57,968 nt of DNA from Candidatus Nanopelagicales bacterium (GCA_018609125.1 JABAYF010000024.1:99597-157564); one strand, 5' to 3'; positions 26,942 through 36,109 are shown, counted from the stretch's first letter. The notes: a model not told the origin generated them from the letters alone. Made by a program: numbers and translations.

Positions 26942-28369
26942 GTGACCAGCATGTCTCGGGTCATTCCCTCGCTGACCGATCCGGTTGTGCGGGCGGGATC
27001 AGCCATTAGCGGCGGCCCCCTCGGTCGTTTCGCTCGTGTGCCGGCGGGCTCCTGGTGGACTCCGCTTCGCATTCTGATCGTGATGGCCGCAGGCGCCTAC
27101 GCGTTAGGTTTCCTGCTGGATGTGCCGTGTGCGATGAATGGCTGGGCATCGCCGGAGCGGTATGAACACCTGTGTTACTCCGATATCCCACCACTGTTTT
27201 CCGCCCGCGGTTTTGCCGATGGCTTCTTTCCTTATCTTCAGATGGCACCGGGGGGTGAGCCGTTGGAGTATCCGGTCCTGATCGGCTTGTTTATGCAGGT
27301 CACGGCATGGGTTACCCGCGGTATCGGCCTGGCTGTGCCCGACCTCAACTCAAGCCTGGCCTTCTTCGGTGTCAACGTGGTCATGCTGTACCCGTTCCTG
27401 CTGTTAGCGGTGTGGGCCACCTCCCGCACGATGCGCCGACGCCCATGGGATGCCGCCATGATCGCGCTCGCGCCATCAATGATTTTGGCCGCCACCATCA
27501 ACTGGGATCTGATTGCGGTGGGTTTGGCGGCGGCTGCCATTGCGCTGTGGGCCAGGGCATATCCGGTTGCCGCTGGCGTTCTACTTGGCCTGGCTGTGGC
27601 AGCGAAGTTTTACCCAGTTCTTTTCCTCGGACCCCTGCTCATCCTGTGTCTTCGTGCCGGGCGCATGCCGGCGTGGTGGCGAGTAGCTGCGGCTACCGTC
27701 TTCACCTGGCTGGTAATAAACCTGCCCTTTGCACTAGTGAACTTTGATGGCTGGTTCCGGTTTTATGATTTCTCATCAACACGCGGCCAGGATTTTGGCT
27801 CGATCTGGTACGCGGCATACCTGTGGGGTGCACCCAGCATTCCACCGGATCTGCTCAACTATGTTGCGACCGGTGCATTTCTCATCTTGTGCGGTGCGAT
27901 CGCCGCTCTCATCTGGTTTACGCCACGGCGTCCACGCCTGGGCGCGATGTTGTTTTTGGTAGTGGCTGCCTTCGTTGTAACGAATAAGGTGTACTCACCC
28001 CAGTTTGTGCTGTGGCTTATTCCGCTAGCGGTACTAGCTAGGCCTGTGTGGCGAGATTTCCTGGTGTGGCAAGCCGGTCAGGTCGCTTATTTTATTGCTA
28101 TCTGGTGGTATTTGGCCGGCCTTGGTATTGACGATGCAAAGGGCATGACACCAGAGTGGTACGCGTTTTTTGTATGTGTGCAGGTGGGCGTCACGGTGTG
28201 GTTCAGCGCACTCATCGTGCGCGATGCGATCTACCCGGAACTGGATCCGATTCGACATGAGGTCAGTTCTGCGGGCGAATCCAGCAAAGACATTGATGAT
28301 CCCGCCGGTGGCGTGCTGGATGGAGCACCGGACCGCTACCGGCGCCAACCGCGTACTCTGGCGCCATGA
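26942..28369 (+). CDS. GT87-family integral membrane glycosyltransferase (DUF2029)
   Basis: 475 residues from a GTG one base after the PBP stop; ATG three codons later is an alternative. The reading frame extends back into ponA but is not coding there. About ten hydrophobic helices follow a short cytoplasmic head. AKFYPVLFLGPLLILCLRAGR near 220 and NKVYSPQFVLWLIPLAVLA near 350 are typical of the polyprenol-phosphate-mannose-dependent GT87 family. Enzymes of this family add mannose to lipoglycans on the outer side of the membrane. The neighbour order ponA-GT87-rpsF is as in M. tuberculosis (Rv0050-Rv0051-Rv0053). The last four bases overlap the next start (ATGA). Confidence 0.85.
   Translation: MTSMSRVIPSLTDPVVRAGSAISGGPLGRFARVPAGSWWTPLRILIVMAAGAYALGFLLDVPCAMNGWASPERYEHLCYSDIPPLFSARGFADGFFPYLQMAPGGEPLEYPVLIGLFMQVTAWVTRGIGLAVPDLNSSLAFFGVNVVMLYPFLLLAVWATSRTMRRRPWDAAMIALAPSMILAATINWDLIAVGLAAAAIALWARAYPVAAGVLLGLAVAAKFYPVLFLGPLLILCLRAGRMPAWWRVAAATVFTWLVINLPFALVNFDGWFRFYDFSSTRGQDFGSIWYAAYLWGAPSIPPDLLNYVATGAFLILCGAIAALIWFTPRRPRLGAMLFLVVAAFVVTNKVYSPQFVLWLIPLAVLARPVWRDFLVWQAGQVAYFIAIWWYLAGLGIDDAKGMTPEWYAFFVCVQVGVTVWFSALIVRDAIYPELDPIRHEVSSAGESSKDIDDPAGGVLDGAPDRYRRQPRTLAP
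28354..28359 (+). promoter_or_regulatory. -10 box of a possible leaderless promoter for the lipoprotein gene
   Basis: TACTCT, six bases before the ATG at 28366, lying in the last codons of the GT87 gene. The gene could alternatively be read by coupling with the overlapping GT87 stop. Confidence 0.4.
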
Positions 28370-28737
28370 CCCAGTCACGCCGCGTGCGGAACGGCCTTTT
28401 TGCCCTCGTCCTTTTCGCTCCTGTTGCGCTCCTGGGCTGCAGCGGATCCGATTCGGGTGGTTCAACTGATTCTGCTGTGCCGGCATCGTTGGCGGCTGAG
28501 CAGTTGTCCCTTCAATTGGCTTCGAGTGTCGATCAGGACAACACGACGGCATTCAGTGAGCAACTGGGCAGCTCCTGGGAAGCGCAGAAGTCGAAAGCAG
28601 AAGCTGAGGGCCTGACCACCTCAAGCGATATTGATGCCGATGGCGGTGTGGTGACGATCAGCGGTGGCGGAGTGACCTGCACGGTCACGGTGAACAATGA
28701 ACCGCCCACGGTTCTGCGCTCCTGCGACAATGGTTAA
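28366..28737 (+). CDS. Small secreted lipoprotein, DUF4333-like
   Basis: 123 residues. A basic N-terminus and hydrophobic stretch end in the lipobox ALLGC, with the lipidated cysteine at residue 25. The mature part is small, serine-rich, and has an ITISGGGVTCTVTVNN strand pattern and a second cysteine near the end (LRSCDNG) that could form a disulfide with TCTV, as in small actinobacterial lipoproteins of the DUF4333 type. The resemblance is weak. It overlaps the GT87 stop by four bases. Function unknown. Confidence 0.65.
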   Translation: MTQSRRVRNGLFALVLFAPVALLGCSGSDSGGSTDSAVPASLAAEQLSLQLASSVDQDNTTAFSEQLGSSWEAQKSKAEAEGLTTSSDIDADGGVVTISGGGVTCTVTVNNEPPTVLRSCDNG

Positions 28738-28768
28738 AGAAACTGCCTAAAGAAATTGGCTAGGCGAC

Positions 28769-29548
28769 TCAGTTCAGATCGACGACCACCGGCGCATGAT
28801 CGCTGGGCTGTTTGCCCTTGCGGGCATCTCGATCTACGTAGGTGTCTTTGATGCGTTGGCGAAAAACCTCGTTGGCCATAATGAGGTCAATACGCATGCC
28901 AAAACCCTTATAAAAGGAACCGTTGCGGTAATCCCAAAAGGTGTAGGGCTCACCCTTGAGAGAACGCGGATAGATGTCGACTAGTCCCACCTGTTGCAGT
29001 TGGTTAAGCCGGGCACGCTCAGCTTCAGTGATGTGCGTTGAACCAACAAAAGCGTTGACATCCCATACGTCGGCGTCGGTGGGGGCGACGTTGAAATCAC
29101 CGATCACGGCGTAGGCAAGTTCAGGCGACGTGGCTTGTTCCGTTCCCACGGTGTCTCGCAGAGTGTCTAGCCACTGCAATTTGTATCGATAGTGGTGGTG
29201 ATCTGGCTCACGACCGTTGGGGACATACACACTCCACACCCGAATGCCTCCACACGTGGCGCCGATGGCTCTTGCTTCAATCAAGCCCTCGTAGTCGGGC
29301 TGTCCTGGCAGATCGCGGACCACGTCGGTGAGGCCGACCCGACTGAGTAGCGCCACACCATTCCAGCGGCCCTGGCCATGTGCGGCCACCTCGTAACCGA
29401 GTTGCTCAATCTCGTGGTGCGGGAACGCCTCGCTTGTGGTCTTGAGTTCCTGGAGAGCCACGACGTCGGGTTGGGCGGTGTCCAGCCACTCCAGCACTCT
29501 GGGGAGGCGAGCCCCGATGGAATTGACGTTCCAAGTTGCAATGCGCAC
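28769..29548 (-). CDS. xth: Exodeoxyribonuclease III
   Basis: 259 residues from a GTG at 29548. Hallmarks of the ExoIII/AP-endonuclease fold are present: [15 protein letters not shown] at 1-15, metal-binding VVALQELKT near 30-38, YVPNG near 108, [14 protein letters not shown] near 149, the kinked region [20 protein letters not shown] near 210 and the catalytic SDHAPVVVD near 249. It cuts DNA at abasic sites and has 3'-exonuclease activity in base-excision repair. It is divergent from rpsF. A TAACCT box seven bases upstream suggests a leaderless transcript. Confidence 0.95.
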   Translation of the reverse strand: MRIATWNVNSIGARLPRVLEWLDTAQPDVVALQELKTTSEAFPHHEIEQLGYEVAAHGQGRWNGVALLSRVGLTDVVRDLPGQPDYEGLIEARAIGATCGGIRVWSVYVPNGREPDHHHYRYKLQWLDTLRDTVGTEQATSPELAYAVIGDFNVAPTDADVWDVNAFVGSTHITEAERARLNQLQQVGLVDIYPRSLKGEPYTFWDYRNGSFYKGFGMRIDLIMANEVFRQRIKDTYVDRDARKGKQPSDHAPVVVDLN

Positions 29549-29555
29549 ACCGGTG

Positions 29556-29561
29556 AGGTTA
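29556..29561 (-). promoter_or_regulatory. -10 box of a probable leaderless xth promoter
   Basis: TAACCT on the minus strand, seven bases before the GTG at 29548. Confidence 0.5.
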
Positions 29562-29579
29562 GCCGGTCGCCGCGGCCGT

Positions 29580-29585
29580 TACACT
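29580..29585 (+). promoter_or_regulatory. -10 box of the rpsF operon promoter
   Basis: TACACT, about 86 bases before the rpsF start, placing transcription start near 29592 and leaving a structured leader. No good -35 hexamer is visible at the usual distance. Confidence 0.4.
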
Positions 29586-29596
29586 CGGTCACCGTA

Positions 29597-29664
29597 AGGC
29601 TGGTTCGCCAGCCTCACCTCCTGCTCTGGAACGTCCAGGGCCGACTGAGTCCGAAGGAGGTCGG
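29597..29664 (+). promoter_or_regulatory. Structured rpsF leader, candidate S6:S18 autoregulatory element
   Basis: Three hairpins in a row: a 7-bp stem closed by a UUCG tetraloop (29597-29614), a 5-bp stem CTGGA/TCCAG (29626-29638), and CCGAC (29641-29645) paired with GTCGG (29660-29664). The last hairpin holds the Shine-Dalgarno AAGGAGG and the trinucleotide CCG in its loop or adjacent strand. S6:S18 complexes repress rpsF mRNA in many bacteria through a hairpin with an exposed CCG near the ribosome-binding site, so this is a fitting candidate; it was folded by eye only. Confidence 0.5.
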
Positions 29665-29671
29665 TGTCACT

Positions 29672-29962
29672 ATGCGCCGATATGAAGTACTGGTCATTCT
29701 TGACCCTGATCTGGAAGAGCGAACCGTTGCTCCCAGCCTGGAAACCTTCCTCAACGTGATTCGCCAAGATGGCGGTACCGTGGAAAAGGTGGACCTGTGG
29801 GGTCGTCGTCGCATGGCGTATGACATCAACCACAAATCTGATGGCATTTACGCAGTCCTTGATGTCACCTCAAACCCGGGGGCCGTTGCGGAGTTGGATC
29901 GCCAACTCAACCTCAATGAAGCGGTCGTCCGGACCAAGGTCACCCGCCCGGCTGAGGCCTGA
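29672..29962 (+). CDS. rpsF: 30S ribosomal protein S6
   Basis: 96 residues from the ATG at 29672, preceded by AAGGAGG; the upstream open frame opposite xth is not used. [16 protein letters not shown] at the start, [19 protein letters not shown] in the middle and KVTRPAEA at the end are standard S6. S6 binds 16S rRNA together with S18, encoded two genes downstream. First gene of the conserved rpsF-ssb-rpsR-rplI operon. Confidence 0.97.
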   Translation: MRRYEVLVILDPDLEERTVAPSLETFLNVIRQDGGTVEKVDLWGRRRMAYDINHKSDGIYAVLDVTSNPGAVAELDRQLNLNEAVVRTKVTRPAEA

Positions 29963-29964
29963 TC

Positions 29965-30444
29965 ATGGCCGCCGGCGATATCAACGTGACGGTTATCGGC
30001 AACCTCACCGCCGACCCTGAGCTGCGCTTCACCCCCAGCGGTGCCGCAGTGGCCTCTTTTACCGTCGCGGCAAGCTCGCGCTACCTCGACAAGCAATCCA
30101 ATGAGTGGAAAGACACCGAACCGGTATTCATGCGCTGCAGCGTATGGCGCCAGTACGCCGAGAACGTGGCCGAATCCTTGCAAAAGGGCATGCGCGTCAT
30201 GGTTCAAGGCCGGCTCCGTCAACGTTCGTACGAAACACGCGAGGGCGAGAAGCGCACCGTGGTGGAGATGGAGGTTGACGATGTCGGCCCTGCACTGCGA
30301 TACGCCACAGCCAAAGTTACCCGGGTTGCTCGCGGTGAAGGTGGCGCTGGTGGCGGTGGCGGATTCGGTGGTGGCGGAGCTGCCCCCGTTGACGATCCCT
30401 GGGCAGCCGCCCCGGGTGCCGCAACAGATGAACCGCCCTTTTAG
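29965..30444 (+). CDS. ssb: Single-stranded DNA-binding protein
   Basis: 159 residues. The OB fold covers about 1-110, with [20 protein letters not shown] at the start and [18 protein letters not shown] in the middle, followed by a glycine-rich linker ([10 protein letters not shown]) and the acidic tip DEPPF that docks SSB partner proteins. It coats single-stranded DNA during replication and repair. Two bases after the rpsF stop, with GAGG seven bases before the ATG. Confidence 0.97.
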   Translation: MAAGDINVTVIGNLTADPELRFTPSGAAVASFTVAASSRYLDKQSNEWKDTEPVFMRCSVWRQYAENVAESLQKGMRVMVQGRLRQRSYETREGEKRTVVEMEVDDVGPALRYATAKVTRVARGEGGAGGGGGFGGGGAAPVDDPWAAAPGAATDEPPF

Positions 30445-30500
30445 CGCGCGCGTTAACCCACACGTTCACATCAGACTTCGTTAATCAAGGAGACACATAC

Positions 30501-30758
30501 ATGGGATCGCCACGGCAGTCCAAGAACCAACCTGTTCGTAAGGTCATGAAGAAGAAGGCATGCGTTTTTTGTGCTGAGGGTGCTACACCCATCGACTACA
30601 AGGACACATCCATGCTGCGCAAGTACATCTCCGATCGCGGCAAGATCCGTGCTCGTCGTGTTACCGGATGCTGCACCCAGCATCAGCGCGATATCGCTGC
30701 GGCCGTGAAGAACGCTCGCGAGATGGCCCTTCTTGCCTACACCGCCAACGTTCGATAG
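30501..30758 (+). CDS. rpsR: 30S ribosomal protein S18, cysteine-containing form
   Basis: 85 residues with AAGGAG eight bases before the [23 protein letters not shown] and [17 protein letters not shown] are the S18 core. The N-terminal CVFC (residues 21-24) together with GCC (near 57) give four cysteines, which marks the zinc-binding form of S18; many actinobacteria also carry a cysteine-free copy used under zinc limitation, not seen here. Confidence 0.97.
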   Translation: MGSPRQSKNQPVRKVMKKKACVFCAEGATPIDYKDTSMLRKYISDRGKIRARRVTGCCTQHQRDIAAAVKNAREMALLAYTANVR

Positions 30759-30770
30759 GAGCGATCAATC

Positions 30771-31214
30771 ATGAAACTAATTCTGACCGCTGTTATTGAC
30801 GGCCTAGGCACACCGGGCGATATCGTTGAAGTGAAGGCAGGATACGGCCGAAACTTCCTTATTCCGCAGGGTTTTGCCATGCCCTGGTCACCCGGTGGCG
30901 AAAAGCAGATCGTGGCTATTAAGAGGGCACGCGATGCACGCGAAATCCGTGACCTTGGCCATGCTCGCGAGGTGCGCGATCAACTCCAGGCTTTGGCGAT
31001 CATTGTTACGGCAAAGGCAGGTGACACCGGAAAACTTTTCGGTTCCGTCACCAATGCCGATGTTGTTGCGGCCGTGCGTAAAGCCGGTGGGCCACTGCTA
31101 GACAAGCGATCGGTGGAGGTGCACGGCATCAAGACGCTGGGTAAGCATCGCGCCGTCGTTCGTGTTCACCCGGATGTGCAAGCCACCATCAACCTTGAGG
31201 TTGTCACGGTCTAG
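30771..31214 (+). CDS. rplI: 50S ribosomal protein L9
   Basis: 147 residues, normal length. The N-terminal rRNA-binding domain has MKLILTAVIDGLGTPGDIVE and VKAGYGRNFLIPQGFAMP (the L9 signature); a long connecting helix (about 45-75) leads to the C-terminal domain with LFGSVTNADVVAAV. AGGAG precedes the ATG. It closes the operon, followed at once by a strong terminator. Confidence 0.97.
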   Translation: MKLILTAVIDGLGTPGDIVEVKAGYGRNFLIPQGFAMPWSPGGEKQIVAIKRARDAREIRDLGHAREVRDQLQALAIIVTAKAGDTGKLFGSVTNADVVAAVRKAGGPLLDKRSVEVHGIKTLGKHRAVVRVHPDVQATINLEVVTV

Positions 31215-31233
31215 CATTTCGTTTTTTTGCACG

Positions 31234-31281
31234 CAAATCCCTCCCTTCCCGTGAATACGCGGGTAGGGAGGGATTTGTTTT
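31234..31281. terminator. Strong (probably bidirectional) intrinsic terminator after rplI
   Basis: A perfect 13-bp stem pairs 31234-31246 with 31265-31277, with further pairs inside the loop, followed by TTTTC on the plus strand. A T7 run just before the stem (31222-31228) gives the minus strand its own A/T flank, so it could also end the convergent UbiB-like transcript. Confidence 0.9.
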
Positions 31282-31288
31282 CGTGAGG

Positions 31289-33256
31289 CTAAATTTCGTC
31301 GTTGGGATCGCGTCGCGACACGATGCGGGCCACAACCCGCAGTTGCATTCCGGTGGACAACACGATTCCTACGAAACCAATGATGCGTAGATAAATCGCT
31401 ACCTGCTCATTGGGTGACAATCCGGCAGCGATGAGCAGCATGGCCGATGCCACCAGACCAACGGCACCGATCGTGGCGAAAAGAATGCGTGAAATCCACT
31501 GATCTAGGCGATGGCCGTCACTGCCGCTCCAGCGGTCTACTCGCAGGGTGAGCCTGCCCGAACGCGCTTGCAGGGCGATGTCTTCGGTGAGTTGTGGCAT
31601 GGAACGCAAAACAGGGAGCGCTCGAACAAGTTCACCCATCATTTGATCGCGGGGGTTCAGTTCGGTCGCTATAACCAGATTATTCATGCGAGCCGAAGCT
31701 GCGGGTCCCATGCGGAAAGAATGATCAATCATGCGCAGGGTGCCATCGAGGGTGAGCACCGCGCGCGCGAGAACCGTAAGTGCCTGGGGTGCGGCAATCC
31801 CGTGTCGGTTGAGAACACGAACAACCTCAGAAAGAGCATTTGGGTCGAAGCCACCGCCTTGCACATCGGTCAGGGCCACGCCGAGGTCAAACTCCATGGA
31901 CGCAATATCAATATCGTCACCCGCCTGACCAGCAAGGCGTCGGACACCACGGGCAATAACCGAGGGGTCACGCATGGAGAATCCGATCGCCAACTGTTGT
32001 AGGCCCTCTAAAGTGACCGGGTCGAGGTAGCCCACCGCGCCGAAATCGATGAAGTAGAGCATTCCTTCGGTGTCAACGAGAACATTGCCTGGATGTGGAT
32101 CAGCATGATAAACGCCGTCGGTCAGTACCTGAGCGAGGAAGGAATCGAGTAGATTTCCAGCGAGCGTGGCAGGGGGCACTCCCGTAACGGCGACTGCCGC
32201 GGTGTCGGACACCGGCTTGCCGTTTACTTCTTCCATCACCAGCACGCGTCGGGTGGAAATATCGGTGAAAACTTCGGGTATGTACACACCCTCATCATCT
32301 GAACGCGTACGTCGAATCGCTTGATTGTTGGCCAACTCGCGGGTGAAATCTAGTTCTTCTTCGATACCGCTGACGAGTTCGCGGGCGAGTGCACCGACAC
32401 CTATTCGCTGCGCAGACTCTGAACGCCGCTGAAGTTGATCAGCGGCCCAAATCAACACGCGCCCATCACGTCGCACGGTTTGTTCCACCCCGGGGCGCTG
32501 CACTTTCACGATCACTTCACGGCCATCTAGCAGGGTGGCCCGATGGGTGACCCCGATTGAGGCCGCAGCGAGGGGCTCCGAATCAAAGTAGGTGAAGAAG
32601 TCGCTGAGGGGAGCGTGCAGTTCAGTCTCGATGACGGCCACAACTTCGTCGTAGGGCAGTCCGGGCACAGAGGCGCGTAGGTTGCCTAATTCGATGGTGA
32701 CGATATCGGGTAGTAGGTCTTCGCGCGTGGAAGCGATTTGCCCGAACTTCACTAAAATGCCGCCGGCATCTTCCAATGTGCGGCGAAGTGCGCGTGCACC
32801 CTCGGGTGTGGAGAGTCCGGCGGTGGTGATTCGTCGACCGGCTAAGCCGTTACGTCGAGCCGACGTTGCAATGTCGCGCACCCTGGAGGCGATAGCTAAC
32901 CGCTCACGAATCCAGCGGATCGGATGGGGTATGCGCAGGCGCCGGCGTTGACTTCGCGGACGTGCGATCGCATCAATAGCAACACTGGCTAGCAGTGTGA
33001 CGACAAGGACATAGCTGAAGAACCCCAGCCCTAGGGCCCAGATATCGCTGAGGTCCTTGATTTCGTTGGAGCCGAATTGAATGGCAATGAGAGTTGCACC
33101 GGCAACAAAACCCACCAGGCCGGCGAGCATCGCCCGGAAGAACCCACGCTTGACGCCCAGGATGCGACCGGATAGCCAGCCGATGAAGACCAGCAGCACC
33201 AAGACGGTCGCGAAACCAAGCACCACACTGAACCAGTCGGTTTGATTGGATTCCAT
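31289..33256 (-). CDS. ABC1/UbiB family atypical kinase, membrane-anchored
   Basis: 655 residues. Three membrane helices at the N-terminus (about 10-30, 42-62, 75-95) and two at the C-terminus (about 590-640) flank a UbiB/ADCK kinase-like domain. The family's KxGQ motif is present (LVKFGQIASTREDLLPD near 170), as are the lysine in VIVKVQRPGV near 248, the catalytic HADPHPGNVLVD near 385 and the metal-binding YFIDFGAVG near 400. Relatives support ubiquinone or isoprenoid-lipid metabolism; in actinobacteria, which use menaquinone, the target is unknown. Convergent with the rplI operon across a shared terminator. Confidence 0.9.
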   Translation of the reverse strand: MESNQTDWFSVVLGFATVLVLLVFIGWLSGRILGVKRGFFRAMLAGLVGFVAGATLIAIQFGSNEIKDLSDIWALGLGFFSYVLVVTLLASVAIDAIARPRSQRRRLRIPHPIRWIRERLAIASRVRDIATSARRNGLAGRRITTAGLSTPEGARALRRTLEDAGGILVKFGQIASTREDLLPDIVTIELGNLRASVPGLPYDEVVAVIETELHAPLSDFFTYFDSEPLAAASIGVTHRATLLDGREVIVKVQRPGVEQTVRRDGRVLIWAADQLQRRSESAQRIGVGALARELVSGIEEELDFTRELANNQAIRRTRSDDEGVYIPEVFTDISTRRVLVMEEVNGKPVSDTAAVAVTGVPPATLAGNLLDSFLAQVLTDGVYHADPHPGNVLVDTEGMLYFIDFGAVGYLDPVTLEGLQQLAIGFSMRDPSVIARGVRRLAGQAGDDIDIASMEFDLGVALTDVQGGGFDPNALSEVVRVLNRHGIAAPQALTVLARAVLTLDGTLRMIDHSFRMGPAASARMNNLVIATELNPRDQMMGELVRALPVLRSMPQLTEDIALQARSGRLTLRVDRWSGSDGHRLDQWISRILFATIGAVGLVASAMLLIAAGLSPNEQVAIYLRIIGFVGIVLSTGMQLRVVARIVSRRDPNDEI

Positions 33257-33286
33257 GACCTGATCGTGCCATGACGTGCAGCGGTA

Positions 33287-34051
33287 TTACGGCTTGGTCA
33301 TGCGGTTCCAGCCGCGAATTGTGAAGGTGGCGCCAATCGCAGTCAGAATCACCACCCACACCAGTGACCAGCCAAGTGCCGAAGTGATCTGGGCATCAAG
33401 GACGAGTGCTCGTGTTGCGTCGGCGAATTGCGTCACAGGATTAACGGTGGCAATGGCAGCGAGCCAGTCGGGCATTGTGTCGACCGGTACGAAAACACTG
33501 GAGGCGAAAGTGAGGGGAAAAATCCAGATGAAGCCTGCGCTTTGGGCGACCTCAGGTGATTTCACCGAGACACCGATGGCTACCGCGATCCAGGCGAACC
33601 CAAAGGCGACCAGCATGAGCAGTAGCCAGGCCACGATGAGACCCCAGGACCATTCGGGGCGAAAACCCACCACGATGCCGACGAAGAAGATCACGGTCAC
33701 TAAGAGTCCAGCCCGCAAGGTGTCGGCAAAAACTCGACCGGTGAGGGGCGCCAGGCGGGCCGTGGGCAGACTGCGGAGGCGATCGGTGAAGCCGTTGGCC
33801 AAGTCGTCAGAGATCGCCACACTCGCGGCTGCTGCGGAGAACACGGCGTTTTGCACCACGATGCCGGGGATGAGGAGGTTGACATAATCCACTCCCGGGG
33901 GAGTCTGGATGGCGCCGCCAAATACGTATCGGAACAGCAGCACGAACATGATCGGTTGAATCAGGGTGAACACCACAGCCTGCGGGTTGCGCCGGTACTT
34001 GACCAGGCTTCGCTTGGTCAGCGCCCAGGTGTCGATCGCAAACTTCTTCAC
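33287..34051 (-). CDS. ABC-2 type exporter permease, DrrB-like
   Basis: 254 residues from a GTG overlapping the ATPase stop (GTGA). Six hydrophobic helices, with the N-terminal TKRSLVKYRRNPQAVVFTLI and PIMFVLLFRYVFGGAI typical of daunorubicin-resistance-type DrrB permeases. With the ATPase it should form a two-gene exporter for a drug, lipid or glycolipid. The substrate is unknown. Confidence 0.9.
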   Translation of the reverse strand: MKKFAIDTWALTKRSLVKYRRNPQAVVFTLIQPIMFVLLFRYVFGGAIQTPPGVDYVNLLIPGIVVQNAVFSAAAASVAISDDLANGFTDRLRSLPTARLAPLTGRVFADTLRAGLLVTVIFFVGIVVGFRPEWSWGLIVAWLLLMLVAFGFAWIAVAIGVSVKSPEVAQSAGFIWIFPLTFASSVFVPVDTMPDWLAAIATVNPVTQFADATRALVLDAQITSALGWSLVWVVILTAIGATFTIRGWNRMTKP

Positions 34052-35007
34052 GATGACCTTCTTCGGCGCCGTTTAGTGGGTTCAGGAAGGGCCTCCTCCT
34101 CGGGTGCGTGCCCGGTATAGGAAAGGAACACGTCATCAAGACTGGCTGTGGATGTGGTGACGCTGGCAAGTGGACCCACGCCGAGAGCAGTAGCCAGAAT
34201 GCTATTGATTCCATCCTTTGCGGTGGCAACGCGCACGTGCTGTCCCCTGACTTCACCACCAACAGCATCCGCTAGGTCGGACAACGCCCGCTCATCTGCT
34301 GGTTGAAGGCTCAATATCTCTTCTCCCACAGTAGATTTCAACTCCTGCGGGGTTCCTTCAGCAACAACCCGTCCGGTATCAATGATTGAAATTCGTGACG
34401 CCAGCGCATCGGCTTCTTCCAGGTACTGTGTGGTGAGCACCACCGTGACCCCTCGATCGGCGATGGCACGCACCTCTTCCCAGAGCGCGTTACGGGTGCG
34501 TACGTCTAAGCCGGTGGTGGGTTCGTCGAGGAAGAGCACCTCGGGGTTGCCCATGAGTGAGGCGGCCAGATCAAGCCGCCGCCGCATACCCCCGGAGTAG
34601 GTGCGGGCTGGCCGCCGGGCGGCATCGGTGAGATCGAATCGGGAGAGTAGGTCGCCTGCCCGCGCGCGTCGTTCGTTGGCGGGCAAGCCATACAGGGTGC
34701 CGGTCAGCAGTAGATTCTCTTCACCGGTGAGTACCTCATCGATGGTGGCGTACTGGCCGGCCACACCGATGAGGTCGCGTACGGCGGCCGCGTCGGTGAC
34801 CACATTGCGTCCCAACACATGAATACTGCCGGAGGTGGGCGTGAGCAAAGTGGTGGCAACCCGAATAAATGTTGTCTTGCCCGCTCCATTTGGCCCGAGG
34901 ATGGCGTGGATCACGCCTGGCGCAATGGAGAGGTTCAAACCGTCAAGGGCGGCCTTGTCGCCATAAACCACGGTGAGGTCTTCGGCGGTAACGGCTGGTG
35001 ACGACAC
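34048..35007 (-). CDS. ABC exporter ATPase, DrrA-like
   Basis: 319 residues from the GTG at 35007, chosen because TACCGT lies six bases upstream; the frame is open another 148 codons but that part opposes the next gene and is not ATPase-like. Walker A is LGPNGAGKTTFI (near 43), signature YSGGMRRRLDLAASL (near 143), Walker B VLFLDEPTTGLD (near 162), with the switch histidine replaced by glutamine (TTQYLEEAD), a known feature of DrrA proteins. A C-terminal regulatory part follows. Paired with the permease gene by a GTGA overlap. Confidence 0.9.
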   Translation of the reverse strand: MSSPAVTAEDLTVVYGDKAALDGLNLSIAPGVIHAILGPNGAGKTTFIRVATTLLTPTSGSIHVLGRNVVTDAAAVRDLIGVAGQYATIDEVLTGEENLLLTGTLYGLPANERRARAGDLLSRFDLTDAARRPARTYSGGMRRRLDLAASLMGNPEVLFLDEPTTGLDVRTRNALWEEVRAIADRGVTVVLTTQYLEEADALASRISIIDTGRVVAEGTPQELKSTVGEEILSLQPADERALSDLADAVGGEVRGQHVRVATAKDGINSILATALGVGPLASVTTSTASLDDVFLSYTGHAPEEEALPEPTKRRRRRSS

Positions 35008-35013
35008 GCTGAC

Positions 35014-35019
35014 ACGGTA
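35014..35019 (-). promoter_or_regulatory. -10 box of a probable leaderless promoter for the DrrAB-like exporter
   Basis: TACCGT on the minus strand, six bases before the GTG at 35007; only 37 bases separate this gene from the divergent one. Confidence 0.45.
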
Positions 35020-35044
35020 CGCCTGAAGGTGGCAGTGTTTGCAC

Positions 35045-36052
35045 ATGGCTACCCGCACCCGGTTGACACCGCATCGTTGGACTCCACCGAAGGACGCAGG
35101 TCTTACCGGTTCGTTCGCCCCGCAGCGCCCGGCGATCCCCACTCGGCTGCTACCGGTGGGTGGAGTTGGCCCGGAAGACACCGCACTTGATGCGCAGGGG
35201 CGACTTCTCACTGGTTTGGCAGATGGCCGCATTCTGCGCATGACCACCGACGGTGACAACGTGGAAGTCTTGGCAAACACCGGTGGCCGGCCGCTAGGCA
35301 TTGAGGTGGAGGCAGCGGGTGGCATCATCGTGTGCGATGCCGATCGGGGTCTCTTGCGCGTGCATCCTGACTCCGGCGAAGTCGAGGTATTGGTTAGTGA
35401 AGTAGCAGGTGTTCGGTTACGACTCACCAATAATGCGGCTGTGGGACACAACGGGGATATTTACTTCTCCGAGTCGTCGCAGCGGTTTTCGTTGAGTGAG
35501 TTCAAGGGCGATATTCTTGAGCATTCCGCAACGGGGCGGTTATTGCGACGAAATGCTGATGGCACGGTTGAGGTGCTGCTCACCGATTTGAGTTTCGCCA
35601 ACGGTGTGGCCCTGGCACCAGATGAGAGTTTTCTACTCGTTGCCGAAACCGGGGCGTACCGGGTGCAGCGGCTTGACCTCACGGGTGCATCGGCAGGACA
35701 GTCGCGCGTCGTCATCGACAACCTCCCCGGGATGCCCGACAACATGTCAACCGGATCGGACGGATTGTTTTGGATTGCCATGCCGAGCACCCGAAACCGT
35801 CTCCTCGACACGCTCCTACCCCGACCAGGTGCCTTACGGTCGGCGATTTGGCGGCTACCTGACCGCCTTCAACCAGAGGCCGACCGCATCACCTGGGTAT
35901 GTGCGATTGATGGCCATGGCACGATCAAGCACAACCTGTATTCAGCGGGTGAGCCCTACCATTACGTCACCGGTGTCACCGAGTGTGCCGGTGAGCTATT
36001 CCTGGGCAGTCTGGTGGAATCTGAGATTGCGGTGCTGGCGCTGGCTGACTAA
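35045..36052 (+). CDS. SMP-30/gluconolactonase or strictosidine-synthase-like six-bladed beta-propeller protein
   Basis: 335 residues from the ATG at 35045 (TTG two codons earlier is possible). Repeated blade motifs are visible: GPEDTALDAQGRLLTGLADG (about 43-62), RPLGIEVEAAGGIIVCDADR, FANGVALAPDESFLLVAETG (about 180-200) and the DNMSTGSDGLFWIAMPS segment near 230 that is typical of strictosidine-synthase-like and paraoxonase-like calcium-dependent hydrolases. There is no signal peptide. It may hydrolyse a lactone or ester. It starts the accessory region and could serve the catabolic cluster that follows, but no direct link is shown. Confidence 0.8.
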   Translation: MATRTRLTPHRWTPPKDAGLTGSFAPQRPAIPTRLLPVGGVGPEDTALDAQGRLLTGLADGRILRMTTDGDNVEVLANTGGRPLGIEVEAAGGIIVCDADRGLLRVHPDSGEVEVLVSEVAGVRLRLTNNAAVGHNGDIYFSESSQRFSLSEFKGDILEHSATGRLLRRNADGTVEVLLTDLSFANGVALAPDESFLLVAETGAYRVQRLDLTGASAGQSRVVIDNLPGMPDNMSTGSDGLFWIAMPSTRNRLLDTLLPRPGALRSAIWRLPDRLQPEADRITWVCAIDGHGTIKHNLYSAGEPYHYVTGVTECAGELFLGSLVESEIAVLALAD

Positions 36053-36109
36053 CGAGACGCTGGCTGGGATAGCGCAGGAAACCTCGCCCTTCAGCCGCGT
36101 GCGCAACAC

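Noticed and set aside
29378-29671. Open frame extending rpsF upstream
   Set aside because: It runs through xth on the other strand; the ATG at 29672 has a strong ribosome-binding site and gives the normal S6 start.
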